64,000 nucleotides of DNA from Bifidobacterium aquikefiri (GCF_002259795.1 NZ_MWXA01000005.1:640598-704597), one strand, 5' to 3'; shown: positions 17,234-26,880, counted from the stretch's first letter. A program made the numbers and translations. Notes: generated by a model from the letters alone, not told the origin.

Positions 17234-18979
17234 TTAGGCCTCGTCATCCATAAGATCGGCAAGTGTCGGCTCGTCGTCCAGATTGTAGAGCTTGCGGAAT
17301 CCATCTGCTGCCCCAGCACCGAACTTCTTCTCGTCAAGAGGAATGAACGAGGTATCTATCGGATCAATGTATGGCAGCTTGGCATCGAGCACAATAGGCC
17401 GCATGTCGCCGGCATCCCTGTATTCACGAATCTTGGCGAACGCCGACTTGAGTGAGGCGTTATCCGTTGCAGTCAGTCCTATCGCTCCGAAGCTACGCGC
17501 CATCCCAGCCCAATCCGCACCTTCCAGATCGGTTCCATACAGTCCCAGTTTTCCCTTGATCTGCTCGTGACGAATAAAGCCGAAAGCCTTGTTCTCAAGC
17601 ACAACGTTGACCACAGGAAGTTTGTATCGCACTTCGGTGAGTATCTCCTGATTGACCATGGCAAACCCTCCGTCTCCGGATATGGTCCATACGTCGCGGT
17701 CAGGATGAGATACCGCAGCAGACAGACCCGCAGGAACGGCATATCCCATAGTGCCGTACCAAGGTGACATGGTGAAGTGCTGATCTCCCTCGAAGGGAAG
17801 CTGACGCAACGACCACGCCGTGTTATTGCCAACATCGAGACTAAAAATGGCCCTATCAGAGGCATTGCGTGCGATTTCTCGAATCACTGACTCTGCAGCT
17901 AAACCATGGGAGTCATCGTCTGCGAGTTTATCAAGCCACATGAGCCAATTATGACGATTCAACCGAGCCGCTTTTTCGAATGCCCGTGCCTTATCGTTAC
18001 CAGAACGCTTCGCAAGCTCATCGAGCACCTGGGCTCCGTCAGCGACAAAAGCAATGCTGGCTTCGAGCTGATTGCCGATATCCGAAGGATTGGTGTTTAC
18101 CTGGATTATGGTCTTGTCATGAGGCATGAACCTTCCAAAGGGGTAGTTGGTGCCGGCAAACAATATCAAATCTGCAAGCTGCGAGGCTTCGAAGGCGGGT
18201 TTGTCTCCAAGCCGTCCTCGCGTCCCCATGTAATTCGGCCACAGTTGTGGAACTATTCCAGTCCCAGGAGCAGTGGAGATAACGGGCATATGGAAATGCT
18301 CGGCGAACTTCATCACCGAATCGCTTTTCCCACTCATGCCCTGCCCTATCCATAGCACAGGCCTTTCGGCCTTGGCGATTGCCTCAGATGCCATGTCAAG
18401 CTCATGTTGGTCCAGCGCATAGCTCACCTGCGCTCGCGAGGTCAGAGGGGTTTTGGACTCTGCATATTCAATCTGTGTGCCGGTAAGGTCTTCGGGAAGT
18501 ATCACCACGGCAACTCCCCGCTTGGTGTATGCCGCCTTGATTGCATCCTCGATCACCGATGGAATCTGCTCGGCATTGGCGACCTGCCTGTTATATACGG
18601 CCACATCCGAGAAAATCGGCACCTCACTGAGTTCCTGGAAGAAATGTGTGTTTTGGAATCGTGTGGTTACCTGCCCGACCAATGCAAGTACGGGGACGTT
18701 GTCCATCTTGGCATCGTACAACCCGTTGAGCATGTGCACGGAGCCTGGGCCTGCCGATGCAAATGCCACACCTATCGTGCCATTGAGTTTGGCATCTGCG
18801 GCAGCAGCCAAAGCCCCAGCCTCTTCATGGCGAACCTGGATGAAACGTATCCCGTCTCGCTCCTTCCACAGGCCTTCCACCACGTTGTTGATCGAGTCGG
18901 CAGGAATGCCGTAGACGTGGTCTACGCCCCATCGTTCGAGCACCTTGGCAAGAGCTTGCCCCGCAGTGACTGTTGACAT
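17234..18979 (-). CDS. Pyruvate oxidase (ThDP/FAD-dependent, phosphate-dependent type)
   Basis: Predicted to convert pyruvate, phosphate and O2 to acetyl phosphate, CO2 and H2O2. 581 residues from ATG 18979 (AAGGAGAA upstream). N-terminal ThDP-enzyme domain with VDHVYGIPADSINNVVE and the catalytic Glu in QVRHEEAGALAAAADAKL, then GVAFASAGPGSVHMLNGLYDA. The C-terminal ThDP motif is GDGGFAMVNQEIL ... LENKAFGFIRHEQ. Overall pattern is much closer to lactic-acid-bacterial Pox/SpxB than to acetolactate synthase or PoxB. Directly downstream of an HxlR-family regulator on the same strand (about 125 bp gap), so probably co-regulated by it. Confidence 0.87.
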   Translation of the reverse strand: MSTVTAGQALAKVLERWGVDHVYGIPADSINNVVEGLWKERDGIRFIQVRHEEAGALAAAADAKLNGTIGVAFASAGPGSVHMLNGLYDAKMDNVPVLALVGQVTTRFQNTHFFQELSEVPIFSDVAVYNRQVANAEQIPSVIEDAIKAAYTKRGVAVVILPEDLTGTQIEYAESKTPLTSRAQVSYALDQHELDMASEAIAKAERPVLWIGQGMSGKSDSVMKFAEHFHMPVISTAPGTGIVPQLWPNYMGTRGRLGDKPAFEASQLADLILFAGTNYPFGRFMPHDKTIIQVNTNPSDIGNQLEASIAFVADGAQVLDELAKRSGNDKARAFEKAARLNRHNWLMWLDKLADDDSHGLAAESVIREIARNASDRAIFSLDVGNNTAWSLRQLPFEGDQHFTMSPWYGTMGYAVPAGLSAAVSHPDRDVWTISGDGGFAMVNQEILTEVRYKLPVVNVVLENKAFGFIRHEQIKGKLGLYGTDLEGADWAGMARSFGAIGLTATDNASLKSAFAKIREYRDAGDMRPIVLDAKLPYIDPIDTSFIPLDEKKFGAGAADGFRKLYNLDDEPTLADLMDDEA

Positions 18980-19103
18980 TGTTTTCTCCTTCCCGGCCAC
19001 TGTGATGCGACCGCTGAACATGTCGCGATTACAGGTTGCCGTCGCATCTGCGACATCGATGCGCGGCGAAAATGTTGATGATGATGCAAGGGTGAGATTC
19101 ACC

Positions 19104-19481
19104 TCACGGGTTTGCTTCACTGCTGGAATCTGGTTGATCAAGCAGATTCCGATTGCCCCAGTCGGTGAGCGCATCGAGGATGGGGACCAGTTCCAATCCC
19201 GATTGTGTAAGGTGATACATCGCCCTTGGTGGCCTGGTGTCCACAACTGTGCGTTTCACGATGCCTTGATCCTCGAGTTCCTTGAGCCTCTTCGACAACG
19301 AGGAATCATTGAGTTTGTTTGAATAGCAGGATATCTGCGAGAAGGTTCTGCATCCCTTGGCTATCGCCTGGATCACCACACTGCTCCATCTTCGGTCGAT
19401 GATGTCTACGGCAGCAAGAAAACCGTCGCAGGCGATCGATGGTGACCTGACATAGCTGACTGAAGCCTCCCCATAAAGCAT
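19104..19481 (-). CDS. HxlR-family (DUF24) winged-helix regulator
   Basis: 125-residue MarR-like regulator; strong GGGAGGAAG site before ATG 19481. The N-terminal Cys (residue 18, in SIACDGFLAAVDIIDRRW) falls at the position of the redox-active Cys of YodB/HypR/QorR-type members; two more Cys occur (KGCRTF, ISCYSN). The winged helix covers FSQISCYSNKLNDSSLSKRL and the wing IVKRTVVDTRPPRAMYHLT. It lies upstream of pyruvate oxidase in the same direction, so a thiol- or quinone-responsive control of an H2O2-forming enzyme is plausible. Confidence 0.88.
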   Translation of the reverse strand: MLYGEASVSYVRSPSIACDGFLAAVDIIDRRWSSVVIQAIAKGCRTFSQISCYSNKLNDSSLSKRLKELEDQGIVKRTVVDTRPPRAMYHLTQSGLELVPILDALTDWGNRNLLDQPDSSSEANP

Positions 19482-19529
19482 GACTTCCTCCCGATCATCT
19501 GACGTGTCAAAGCACCAACTACAAATATT

Positions 19530-19548
19530 TTAGTAACTAAGATACTTA
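19530..19548. promoter_or_regulatory. Candidate HxlR operator
   Basis: TTAGTAACTAA (19530-19540), a palindrome with 5-bp arms, followed by GATACTTAT which repeats half of it. It lies about 50-70 bp upstream of the HxlR start, a common place for autoregulation in this family. The rest of 19482-19805 shows no gene. Confidence 0.45.
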
Positions 19549-19805
19549 TATAAGCTTCGATATTTTCTAAAAGCTCAATATTCGCTCTTCTTGTCGCGAC
19601 GAGCATCTAGGGCACAGCTGTGATTTCCGCCTTCCATGCATCCGAGAGCTGTCAAAGCGCGATGCCGAGTGAACTGGGAGAATGACATTATTGCTGCATT
19701 GCTTCTTTTTGCAGTCTTCGAGCCAGAGCAGTGTTGGGCGAGTCAGCCAGGAACGCTGCATCCATCGCGACGACGCCGGTCGCAGCACGCTGCAAGACTG
19801 TTCCT

Positions 19806-20396
19806 ATGCTGTTCACCTATCTCTATATCGCCGCGATGTTCGCACTCACCGTGGCCGGTGTCGGTACGGTCATCTGGATCGCGATGAAATACCGCCCGAA
19901 GTATTCTGCTGCCGTTGCCCTGCGCAATCTGCACAAAGAACAGCTGACGTATCATAATCCCAATCAGGTGGAATCAACGCTTGGTGATTTGGATGATCAG
20001 GCCATGCGTCTGAGCGAAGAGGAATTGGATGCCGAAATAGCGCTCATCACCAAGCTCAATGGAAATTCCCGGCATCTTGGCGTTGTGATGAAGCGAATAC
20101 TGTATTCCTTCATTGCCCTGCTTGCAATGGTATGCGCAATCTTTGCACCAAGTGCAATCGGACCGCGTCTGGCAATCATCGCCATTGCACTACTCTGTGC
20201 ATGTGCTTTTGTATTCCTTGGAGTTATGCCAATGGTGCGCATGCTGAAAGACAATGCGAGGCTCTCACAGCAGTTCGAGGAATGGGCAGAGTCTCATCCT
20301 CAATACTGTGTTCCTGAACGCAGACGCACAGGCCAGCAGACAATATCGTCAGACGATGCGACGGCAACAGCACAAGTGGGATGGCAGGAACGTTAG
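19806..20396 (+). CDS. Hypothetical membrane protein with three predicted segments
   Basis: 196 residues from ATG 19806 (an in-frame start at 19731 would add 25 residues without obvious membrane or domain features). Hydrophobic segments at about 3-27 (LFTYLYIAAMFALTVAGVGT), 97-118 and 122-145, with a cytoplasmic acidic segment between first and second (LGDLDDQAMRLSEEELDAEI). No family recognised. It is alone between the divergent HxlR gene and the convergent LMW-PTP gene. Confidence 0.6.
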   Translation: MLFTYLYIAAMFALTVAGVGTVIWIAMKYRPKYSAAVALRNLHKEQLTYHNPNQVESTLGDLDDQAMRLSEEELDAEIALITKLNGNSRHLGVVMKRILYSFIALLAMVCAIFAPSAIGPRLAIIAIALLCACAFVFLGVMPMVRMLKDNARLSQQFEEWAESHPQYCVPERRRTGQQTISSDDATATAQVGWQER

Positions 20397-20428
20397 GCTG
20401 CGGTGGAAGCCATTGAATCTATTGAACC

Positions 20429-20950
20429 CTATTGAAGCTTGCTCGTAACCCACGCGACGACGTATGGCGCCACCTCTTCGATCTGGTCGATTGCAACTTC
20501 GAATTCGTGAGGACCTCCATACCAAGGGTCGACAAGATCAAGCTCGTCGTCGTGCCCAGGGGCAGGTGTTGGAAGATTGGGATCGAAACTGCGATAGAGA
20601 TGCACCTCCGCACGCTTGTTTGCCGGTAGCAGGCGCAGCAAGGCGCGCATGTGAGCGGCAGTCATCGGCAGCAGCAGATCTGATTCTGCGATTTCTTCGT
20701 GCGTGATGCGATGGGCGAAATGGTCTCGCGGAATCTCGTAACCCCGCTCCTTCAGCACGCGCTGTGCACGTCTGTCAATGGGATTGCCGTATTCCTCATC
20801 ACTGACGCCACTGGACTCTACGCGTACCTGCGAAGCGTCCAGACCACGCTCTTCGAAGAAATGCCTCAGAATGATCTCAGCCATGGGGGAACGGCAGATA
20901 TTGCCTGTGCACACTGTCATCACGGTATATGGATGCTGTTCTGCGGTCAT
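20429..20950 (-). CDS. Low-molecular-weight protein-tyrosine phosphatase
   Basis: 173 residues. The catalytic P-loop is near the N-terminus: MTVCTGNICRSPMAEII, i.e. C-x5-R-S. The general-acid Asp lies in the C-terminal DPWYGG motif (usually DPY/W). SGVSDEEYGNPIDRRAQRVL is the usual substrate-pocket segment. In actinobacteria such enzymes (Wzb/PtpA-like) dephosphorylate tyrosine kinases of polysaccharide export or act in signalling; no kinase is adjacent here. Confidence 0.93.
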   Translation of the reverse strand: MTAEQHPYTVMTVCTGNICRSPMAEIILRHFFEERGLDASQVRVESSGVSDEEYGNPIDRRAQRVLKERGYEIPRDHFAHRITHEEIAESDLLLPMTAAHMRALLRLLPANKRAEVHLYRSFDPNLPTPAPGHDDELDLVDPWYGGPHEFEVAIDQIEEVAPYVVAWVTSKLQ

Positions 20951-21037
20951 GGTGATGACTCAATCTCCTTATTCAGGTTCGAACCCTGGTGTTGCCTTCA
21001 TGAATGCCTATGACTCAGTACCACTACTGCTGAAAAT

Positions 21038-21724
21038 TCAACGCACTCGCTCATATCTCACAAAACGAAAATCGGATATCGCGCTCGTGACATCGCGAGG
21101 TTGAATCCATGGGGTTTCATTGTCCAATCGCCACAGACCGGCATCAACGAGTTGCAGAATATCCGGCGCAAATGTATCTGCGTCCACCTCAGTGCGGATC
21201 TCGGTGACATAGGCCTTATCTGCATGAGGCAATGCCGCCTGGAAGAGCTGAGAACCGCCAATGATCCATATCTCGCTGCGGTCTATGCCATCGTCTGGGA
21301 TCGACTCCTGACCCGCTATGCATAGTGCCGCATCAATGTCTTCTACGACCGTCGCACCCTGCGCACGATAATGAACGTTTCTGGAAACTACAATGTTGTC
21401 CCTGTTCTTCAGAGGTCGGTATCCCTCACCAAGCGATTCCCATGTCTTTCGTCCCATGATCACTGGATGAGAGATGGTGAGTTCCTTGAAACGCTTCAAG
21501 TCCTCAGAAAGATGCCACGGCATGCCGCCTTGAAAACCTATGGCATTCTGTCGGCCATTTTTGCTTGTTGCCTGTGCCCAAATCAGATTGACCGAGAAAT
21601 GGCCATCTTGATGATCACCCCGGGACTCTTCTGGATCGCTCCAGTCGTTTTCCTGATCATATCGCCCGGCTCTTCCGGGCTTGGGTTCGTGATAGCCGTT
21701 ATGGCTACTACTCTCGTGCTCCAT
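21038..21724 (-). CDS. folA: Dihydrofolate reductase
   Basis: NADPH-dependent reduction of dihydrofolate. 228 residues: the DHFR core starts near residue 44 (VNLIWAQATSKNGRQNAIG), with the substrate-site GGMPWHLSEDLKRFKELT (Asp acid after HLSE), VIMGRKTWESLG and the cofactor loop EIWIIGGSQLFQAAL. The first 43 residues are hydrophilic and non-conserved; an internal start may be used. It follows thyA on the same strand after 47 bp, the usual thymidylate cycle pair. Confidence 0.94.
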   Translation of the reverse strand: MEHESSSHNGYHEPKPGRAGRYDQENDWSDPEESRGDHQDGHFSVNLIWAQATSKNGRQNAIGFQGGMPWHLSEDLKRFKELTISHPVIMGRKTWESLGEGYRPLKNRDNIVVSRNVHYRAQGATVVEDIDAALCIAGQESIPDDGIDRSEIWIIGGSQLFQAALPHADKAYVTEIRTEVDADTFAPDILQLVDAGLWRLDNETPWIQPRDVTSAISDFRFVRYERVR

Positions 21725-21771
21725 CTATACATCGCTCCTTGTTGCCTGTCTGCACAATGCTAATAAGTCCC

Positions 21772-22647
21772 TCAGACCGCGATCGGCGCCTTGATCGTCT
21801 CGTGATGCCGGTAGTTAAGAATATGGAAATTCTCGTACTCATATTCAAACAATGACGATGCCATGTCCAGCTCCAACTGAGGATACGGGTATGGTTCGCG
21901 CGAAAGCTGTTCCAAGACCTGAGGAATATGGTTGTCATAGATATGGCAGTCTCCGCCGGTCCATACGAATTCACCGGGTTCGAGACCAGTCTGCTGCGCA
22001 ATCATGCGGGTCAGTAGTGCATACGAGGCAATGTTAAACGGGACGCCGAGGAACATGTCGCAGGACCGCTGATAGAGCTGGCAGCTTAAACGGCCGTCAG
22101 CGACATAGAACTGGAACAGTGCATGGCATGGGGGCAGCGCCATCTTTTCGACTTCGGCGGGGTTCCAGGCGCTCACAATCATGCGTCGTGAATCGGGTTG
22201 TGTGCGGATCAGATTCAGTACGTTGGAAATCTGATCTATGGTTCGATTTGGATTCTCCGCCGTCGGTGCTGGCCAACTTCTCCACTGAACCCCATAGACC
22301 GGTCCAAGCTCTCCTGTCTCTGGGTCAGCCCATTCGTCCCAGATGTGGACATTACGATCCTGAAGCCAGTGCACATTGCTGGAACCTTTGAGGAACCAAA
22401 GCAGCTCCAAGGCAAGTCCGCGGAAGAACACACGTTTTGTGGTCAACAATGGGAACGAATCATGAATGTCGAATCGCATCTGCTGACCGAAGAGAGAAAT
22501 CGTACCTGTCCCCGTACGATCCGATTTCAGAGTTCCCTCTTCAAGTATTTTTCGTAGCAGATCCTCATAGGGGGTCGAAATATCCGTCGAAGGTGACTGC
22601 GGAATGCGTGTTCGAATGTCATCAAGTTGCGATTGCGTTAAAGCCAT
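21772..22647 (-). CDS. thyA: Thymidylate synthase
   Basis: Methylates dUMP with 5,10-methylene-THF, producing dihydrofolate that the adjacent folA recycles. 291 residues from ATG 22647 ([10 protein letters not shown]); the open frame extends upstream without homology. [36 protein letters not shown], the catalytic Cys in [29 protein letters not shown] and [11 protein letters not shown] are all intact. Confidence 0.96.
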   Translation of the reverse strand: MALTQSQLDDIRTRIPQSPSTDISTPYEDLLRKILEEGTLKSDRTGTGTISLFGQQMRFDIHDSFPLLTTKRVFFRGLALELLWFLKGSSNVHWLQDRNVHIWDEWADPETGELGPVYGVQWRSWPAPTAENPNRTIDQISNVLNLIRTQPDSRRMIVSAWNPAEVEKMALPPCHALFQFYVADGRLSCQLYQRSCDMFLGVPFNIASYALLTRMIAQQTGLEPGEFVWTGGDCHIYDNHIPQVLEQLSREPYPYPQLELDMASSLFEYEYENFHILNYRHHETIKAPIAV

Positions 22648-22867
22648 ACGCACTAATCTAATCGATGCACCGGAGTGCTTTTCAGAAAAGCTGGAAGCGT
22701 AACCTGGCAATGACGACGCAAGACGATAGATTATGTAGTTAGCGATGCGACTGAACAATGATGGCTTTATTATTCTTCGGTCTCGCACCAAGCTGAGACA
22801 GCGCTCTTCGACGAAGTGCATGCGGCCATAGCGGCGGCATGCAGCAGTAGTGGCAATAGGAGGAATC

Positions 22868-23281
22868 ATGGGAAAAAGATTATGGGTAGAACGCAATAAG
22901 GATGGTTCTTGGGACGCCTTCTCTGAAGATGGCGCTCATGCCAAGTTCGGCAAGGGCAAGGGCCTCTTCTCCCCCGGAGACCTGCTGAAGATTTCCCTGG
23001 CAGCCTGTGGCGCTCTATCGAGCCGCTTTGCGATTGAAAGCGTTCTGGGCGAGGGTGCAGGCGCTCATATCGTGGTTGATGGCGCTTACGATGACGACGA
23101 TGACGTGTTCCTCTCATTCGACGAGCAACTGACCGTCGATGCAACCGATGCGAACTTGAGCGATGCCGATGCGGATAAGCTCAAAGAGCGCATCATTCGC
23201 CACATTGACAAATCCTGCACCGTCAAGCACAGCATGGAGAGAGAAGAACCAGTCCGATTGAATGTCACGGTTCGTCACTGA
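22868..23281 (+). CDS. OsmC/Ohr-family protein
   Basis: 137-residue cytoplasmic thiol peroxidase-like protein. ATG 22868 follows AGGAGGAATC. The two conserved cysteines appear in [14 protein letters not shown] (peroxidatic position) and [10 protein letters not shown] (resolving position). The central strand region is very acidic ([13 protein letters not shown]). Members reduce organic hydroperoxides; specificity within the family is not clear. Divergent from thyA. Confidence 0.85.
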   Translation: MGKRLWVERNKDGSWDAFSEDGAHAKFGKGKGLFSPGDLLKISLAACGALSSRFAIESVLGEGAGAHIVVDGAYDDDDDVFLSFDEQLTVDATDANLSDADADKLKERIIRHIDKSCTVKHSMEREEPVRLNVTVRH

Positions 23282-23317
23282 GTATCCTGTGACTGCTGAA
23301 ACCGTTGCACTGATTGC

Positions 23318-23405
23318 TGGGTCATAGGCAAAAAGTGTCTCCCCGCCATCTCGAGCGGAGTGTAGTTAGTCTGCCCTGAGCGAACGTAGTGAGTCGAAGG
23401 GAGAG
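23318..23405. repeat. Dispersed extragenic repeat, copy C
   Basis: TCATAGGCAAAAAGTGTC, CATCTCGAGCGGAG and TGAGCGAACGTAGTGAGTCG with AGAGATCTC match the modules of the other copies in a more diverged form. Confidence 0.6.
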
Positions 23406-23418
23406 ATCTCACATCAAA

Positions 23419-23449
23419 GATGGCCCAGAGCTTATCGCTCTGGGCCATC
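23419..23449. terminator. Strong hairpin between convergent OsmC and Usp genes
   Basis: GATGGCCCAGAG (23419-23430) pairs perfectly with CTCTGGGCCATC (23438-23449) around a 7-nt loop. On the minus strand it is followed by TTTGATG. Probably a shared terminator. Confidence 0.7.
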
Positions 23450-23538
23450 CCTGTATGCCGGTACAATCTCCGCAGTTGAAACTGCATGATTCTCCGACTT
23501 GTCAGTATCTATTGTTGATACCTATTTCACTACTTATT

Positions 23539-24588
23539 TCAATCCTTATGCAGGGGATCGATGTGCTCTTCGATATCGCGAATCTGCTCAGGATCAGCCT
23601 TCTCGACATCGATGCTCTCGACACCACTTATCTGATCGAGTGACATCGCCGTCATGCTCGCGGCATTCTTGTTCTTATCACCGGATTCGGCAGCCTCAAC
23701 ATATTTGCGAGGAACCACATACACGGGTGATACAGCATGCTGCAACAATCCCTGACTCGTGGAGCCCAGCAACAGACCGGTGAAGCCACCACGGCCACGA
23801 GAACCCACGACGACCACGTCGTAATTGTGGCTTGCCTTGGTAAGTGCATTGACTGCTGAGCCGGGAACGATTGACTTGTAGACGCGAAGATTTGGATAGA
23901 GCACCTGCAACGGCTTGATGCGTGCATCCAGATCTTCCATGTAGGATTCCATGACACCGCGTTCCTCGGCCGAGTCGGATCCTGTAAGTCCATCAATGTT
24001 CGGAACGGCAGAAAGTACGTTCAGCTCAGCTCCCCAGCCATTGGCGAATCCTGCAGCAATCTCCAATGCCTTCAGCCCCCACTTCGATTCATCCGAACCA
24101 ACTGCAATCTTCGAAATCGTATTGTTCAAATGCATCAGATTACCGTCATCATCGGTGTACGGAACCACTACAATCGGGCAATATGCATATGCCGGAAGGC
24201 TTGAGCTCGTTGTGCCCAGAAGTCGCTCCGCCAAACCCCCCTTGCCGCGGTTACCAATCACTATCAGATTATAATTTCTAGAGAGCTCAACGAAGACGGA
24301 AGCAGGGTCGCCAGTGACTATCAAAGTGGCCGCTTCAACTCCCTGGTCGTCGGCAATTGCTTTCGCCCGCGAAAGAATCTCCTGCGCATCCGAATGGGCA
24401 GCGTTGTCATCACCAAGTGCCGTGTACGTTGCATCAAACGAAACGGCAGCATAACTGGGAAGTGAATATGCACATACGATCTGCAGCATCAATCCCGCAT
24501 GTTTGGCGTAATTCGCGGCCCACCAAGTGGCTTTATAGCTTGCATCCGACCCGTCAACCCCGACGAGTATTGCCTTGTCGTTAACCAT
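23539..24588 (-). CDS. Universal stress protein, tandem UspA domains
   Basis: 349 residues with two UspA domains. First: KAILVGVDGSDASYKATWWA at the N-terminus and the ATP-binding GNRGKGGLAERLLGTTSSSL (G-x2-G-x9-G-S/T pattern). Second: ISKIAVGSDESKWGLKALE and GSRGRGGFTGLLLGSTSQGL. Both nucleotide motifs are intact, so it is likely an ATP-binding Usp. GGAGGT precedes ATG 24588. Charged C-terminal tail (EKADPEQIRDIEEHIDP). Confidence 0.92.
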   Translation of the reverse strand: MVNDKAILVGVDGSDASYKATWWAANYAKHAGLMLQIVCAYSLPSYAAVSFDATYTALGDDNAAHSDAQEILSRAKAIADDQGVEAATLIVTGDPASVFVELSRNYNLIVIGNRGKGGLAERLLGTTSSSLPAYAYCPIVVVPYTDDDGNLMHLNNTISKIAVGSDESKWGLKALEIAAGFANGWGAELNVLSAVPNIDGLTGSDSAEERGVMESYMEDLDARIKPLQVLYPNLRVYKSIVPGSAVNALTKASHNYDVVVVGSRGRGGFTGLLLGSTSQGLLQHAVSPVYVVPRKYVEAAESGDKNKNAASMTAMSLDQISGVESIDVEKADPEQIRDIEEHIDPLHKD

Positions 24589-24791
24589 TACGACCTCCTT
24601 GGGTTAGTGAACGGTGCTGCTAGGCACGTTCTACCAATAGAATACCGCTGGATGTTGCAAAACGGCGTTTTCAACCAATCGAAATCGTTGTTTCCCCTTT
24701 GAATTTCGATGTTACGGCCTTTTTTCATGGTATCAGGTCAATATCGCAACTTCGAGCATTCAAATGCACCCCAAGAAAGGCGAACCGCCGC

Positions 24792-24890
24792 TCATTGTGA
24801 ACTCAGCACAGTAGAAACCTCAGTTATTGAGGAAATATGGGGACAATTATGCCCAAAAAACAATTTTATACTTCTGCAAGTTCACAATGA
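24792..24890. repeat. About 100-bp element with terminal inverted repeats, copy 1
   Basis: The only structured part of the 24589-24914 gap. TCATTGTGAACT (24792-24803) is complementary to AGTTCACAATGA (24879-24890). The interior aligns with the second copy at 49897-49998 (shared AGTAGA, CCTC, TGGG-GA, CCAAA and TATACT-CTG blocks). It is MITE-like or a paired-operator element; no ORF inside. Confidence 0.7.
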
Positions 24891-24914
24891 ACTGGTCAAC
24901 CCACTTCAGGGGGG

Positions 24915-25685
24915 TTAGAGCAGACGGCGAATCGAGTATGAGCCGGTAAAAGCGACACTGACAGCAGTCGTTGTGGTTCCCTTTGATGGATTGAGCGCAT
25001 TAACGACCATGTTGTTGCCAATATAGATACCCGCGTGGGCACTATTGGCAATGATGTCGCCTGGCTGAGCCTCTGCGAGGCTGGCGACTGCAGTGCCGGC
25101 AGATGCCTGAGCGCCCGATGAGTGAGGAAGGCTGATACCGAATTGAGCATAGACATACATCACGAAGCCTGAGCAATCCCACCCGCTGGTAGTAGAACCG
25201 CCATAAATGTAAGGGACCTGACCGATGAACTGATTGGCATATGACACCAATGCAGCGGCAGTCTTGGCATTCGGAGGAGTTACGGTGAACTGTTCGGTCG
25301 TAGTCGTCGAAGTATTCGTAGAGGTACTTGTCGATGTGCGAGCGGAACTACGGCTTGCAGCTTCTGCCTGCTGGGCAGCTGCGGCGGCGGCAACACGTGC
25401 CTGCTCCTCTTGCTTGGCCTTTGCAGCAGCGTCCTTTTCGGCTGTGGACTTCGTCTTGGGAACACTCATGGATCCCAAACCGCCCCAATTGCTGTTCTTC
25501 TCGACATCGGTCGAGGTTGATTCGGCAAGGAGATTCTTCCTAGGCGCATTCACCTTCGGGAATGAACGTGAGGATGTCACGGCAGTATTAGTTGCAGCCC
25601 CCGCAACAGGCGCAGCAAAGGACAACATGGAGCTTGCTGCAGCTGTCGCCACAATAATTGCTATGGATTTCCTAGTTATCTTCAT
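24915..25685 (-). CDS. Secreted NlpC/P60-family peptidoglycan endopeptidase
   Basis: 256 residues. Signal peptide at 1-30 (MKITRKSIAIIVATAAASSM to AGAA), a low-complexity Ala/Lys/Gln then Ser/Thr-rich linker (about 75-140), and a C-terminal NlpC/P60 domain. The domain contains VPYIYGGSTTSGWDCSGFVM (catalytic Cys in DCSG), LPHSSGAQ, and His in NSAHAGIYIG. It probably cleaves D-Glu-diaminoacid or related stem-peptide bonds in the wall. A second wall hydrolase-like gene (CHAP) lies directly upstream. Confidence 0.9.
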   Translation of the reverse strand: MKITRKSIAIIVATAAASSMLSFAAPVAGAATNTAVTSSRSFPKVNAPRKNLLAESTSTDVEKNSNWGGLGSMSVPKTKSTAEKDAAAKAKQEEQARVAAAAAAQQAEAASRSSARTSTSTSTNTSTTTTEQFTVTPPNAKTAAALVSYANQFIGQVPYIYGGSTTSGWDCSGFVMYVYAQFGISLPHSSGAQASAGTAVASLAEAQPGDIIANSAHAGIYIGNNMVVNALNPSKGTTTTAVSVAFTGSYSIRRLL

Positions 25686-25824
25686 CGAAATGACACATTA
25701 GCACACGAAGCTGATCTCTCAAACCCAAGTTCCAAAAAACCAGTGAAATCTACAGCAGCATTGAATAGCTCAAAACAATGAAGAATCCAAAACAACGAAA
25801 AATCCAAAGCATCCAAGAAGTGCC

Positions 25825-25846
25825 CTCAGTGACATGACTCACTGAG
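25825..25846 (-). terminator. Hairpin after the CHAP gene
   Basis: CTCAGTGA/TCACTGAG (8-bp perfect stem) immediately downstream of the CHAP stop codon at 25864; no T run. Confidence 0.5.
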
Positions 25847-25863
25847 AACCCGCGCAAAGCAGC

Positions 25864-26880
25864 TCAGTAGTGAATGTATTCGAAGTCGTGAACGTTGGCC
25901 AACGTTCTGGAATAAGTCTTGCCTGCCATGACTTCGCCTGATTCCGATGTGACGATTGATCCATCGGCATTGATTTTCTCCACGATGGCAACATGCCCAT
26001 ATGCAGTCGAGGAGGCTTCCTGCCCCTGACGGAACACTATAATATCGCCCACATGCCGAGGCGTGTTATCAACCCAATAGCCCAGCGCCTTGGCCGAAGT
26101 AGCCCATTGATATGCATTGCCGAAATGTGAGCCGACAGGCAGCCCAAGCTGGTGGCGACGCGTATATACCCACCAGGTGCACTGACTGAATTCATAGGCA
26201 TTCCCGGTGTCTCCAGTGGCATGATCAGCATTGAATCCGGCCGGAACGACTGACGCATCGGCATCCATCAGATTTGCAACCGTTGAATTCTGAGCCTTGG
26301 ATCGAGAAAGCTTGGAAACATCGACTTTGTCGTCGCTCATCGCCCAGGAACCGGTGCCGCCATTGGTTGACACCGTCTCCTTATCCAGAGCCGCACGTGA
26401 TTCGGAACGCGACACATCTTCTTGCGAAGTCCCGTTTGAGGCATCGGTAATCGTTTGTGAGCTGGAGGTCTGTGACGCATGTGCTACCAAGGTCTGATCA
26501 TTGGGTCCGAGTACAACCATTGCAGTCGCGGCGGTCCCGAACAATGCTGCAAGAGCAGTTCCCGCCATCATCTGAGATTTTCGTGTCTTGCGCCGCGCGG
26601 CTTCTCTGAAGGACCGCCTAGTGACCGGCGACATTTGATTGAGACGCGTGGTCACTGCCAATTCGATTTGTGAAAGGTTAAGGGATGAACCAGCAGCAAG
26701 TGCCGGAACGAGTTGGGCTGACGAAGACTGGCGTTGTGAGAGCACCCGGGAGGAATGAGATCCGTGCGCCTTGCGGCTGACACCATGGGCTGCGCTATGA
26801 GCGGCAGAATGTCTCGAACCGGTAGTTTTTACATTGCGTAAAACTTCGGACGAGGCCTTGCCATGCGAAGCATGTCTCAT
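25864..26880 (-). CDS. CHAP-domain cell-wall amidase/endopeptidase
   Basis: 338 residues. N-terminal 110 residues are basic and Ser/His-rich (cytoplasmic), then a membrane segment (about 104-122, MAGTALAALFGTAATAMVVL), a polar linker, and a C-terminal CHAP domain. It contains FSQCTWWVYTRR (catalytic Cys), VGDIIVFRQGQ and YGHVAIVEKIN (catalytic His). Probably a membrane-anchored peptidoglycan hydrolase acting in cell separation. Next to NlpC/P60 on the same strand, divergent from serC. Confidence 0.88.
   Translation of the reverse strand: MRHASHGKASSEVLRNVKTTGSRHSAAHSAAHGVSRKAHGSHSSRVLSQRQSSSAQLVPALAAGSSLNLSQIELAVTTRLNQMSPVTRRSFREAARRKTRKSQMMAGTALAALFGTAATAMVVLGPNDQTLVAHASQTSSSQTITDASNGTSQEDVSRSESRAALDKETVSTNGGTGSWAMSDDKVDVSKLSRSKAQNSTVANLMDADASVVPAGFNADHATGDTGNAYEFSQCTWWVYTRRHQLGLPVGSHFGNAYQWATSAKALGYWVDNTPRHVGDIIVFRQGQEASSTAYGHVAIVEKINADGSIVTSESGEVMAGKTYSRTLANVHDFEYIHY

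Noticed and set aside
26297..26497. Small plus-strand frames antisense to the CHAP gene
   Set aside because: Short, overlapping a well-supported secreted enzyme; no independent evidence.
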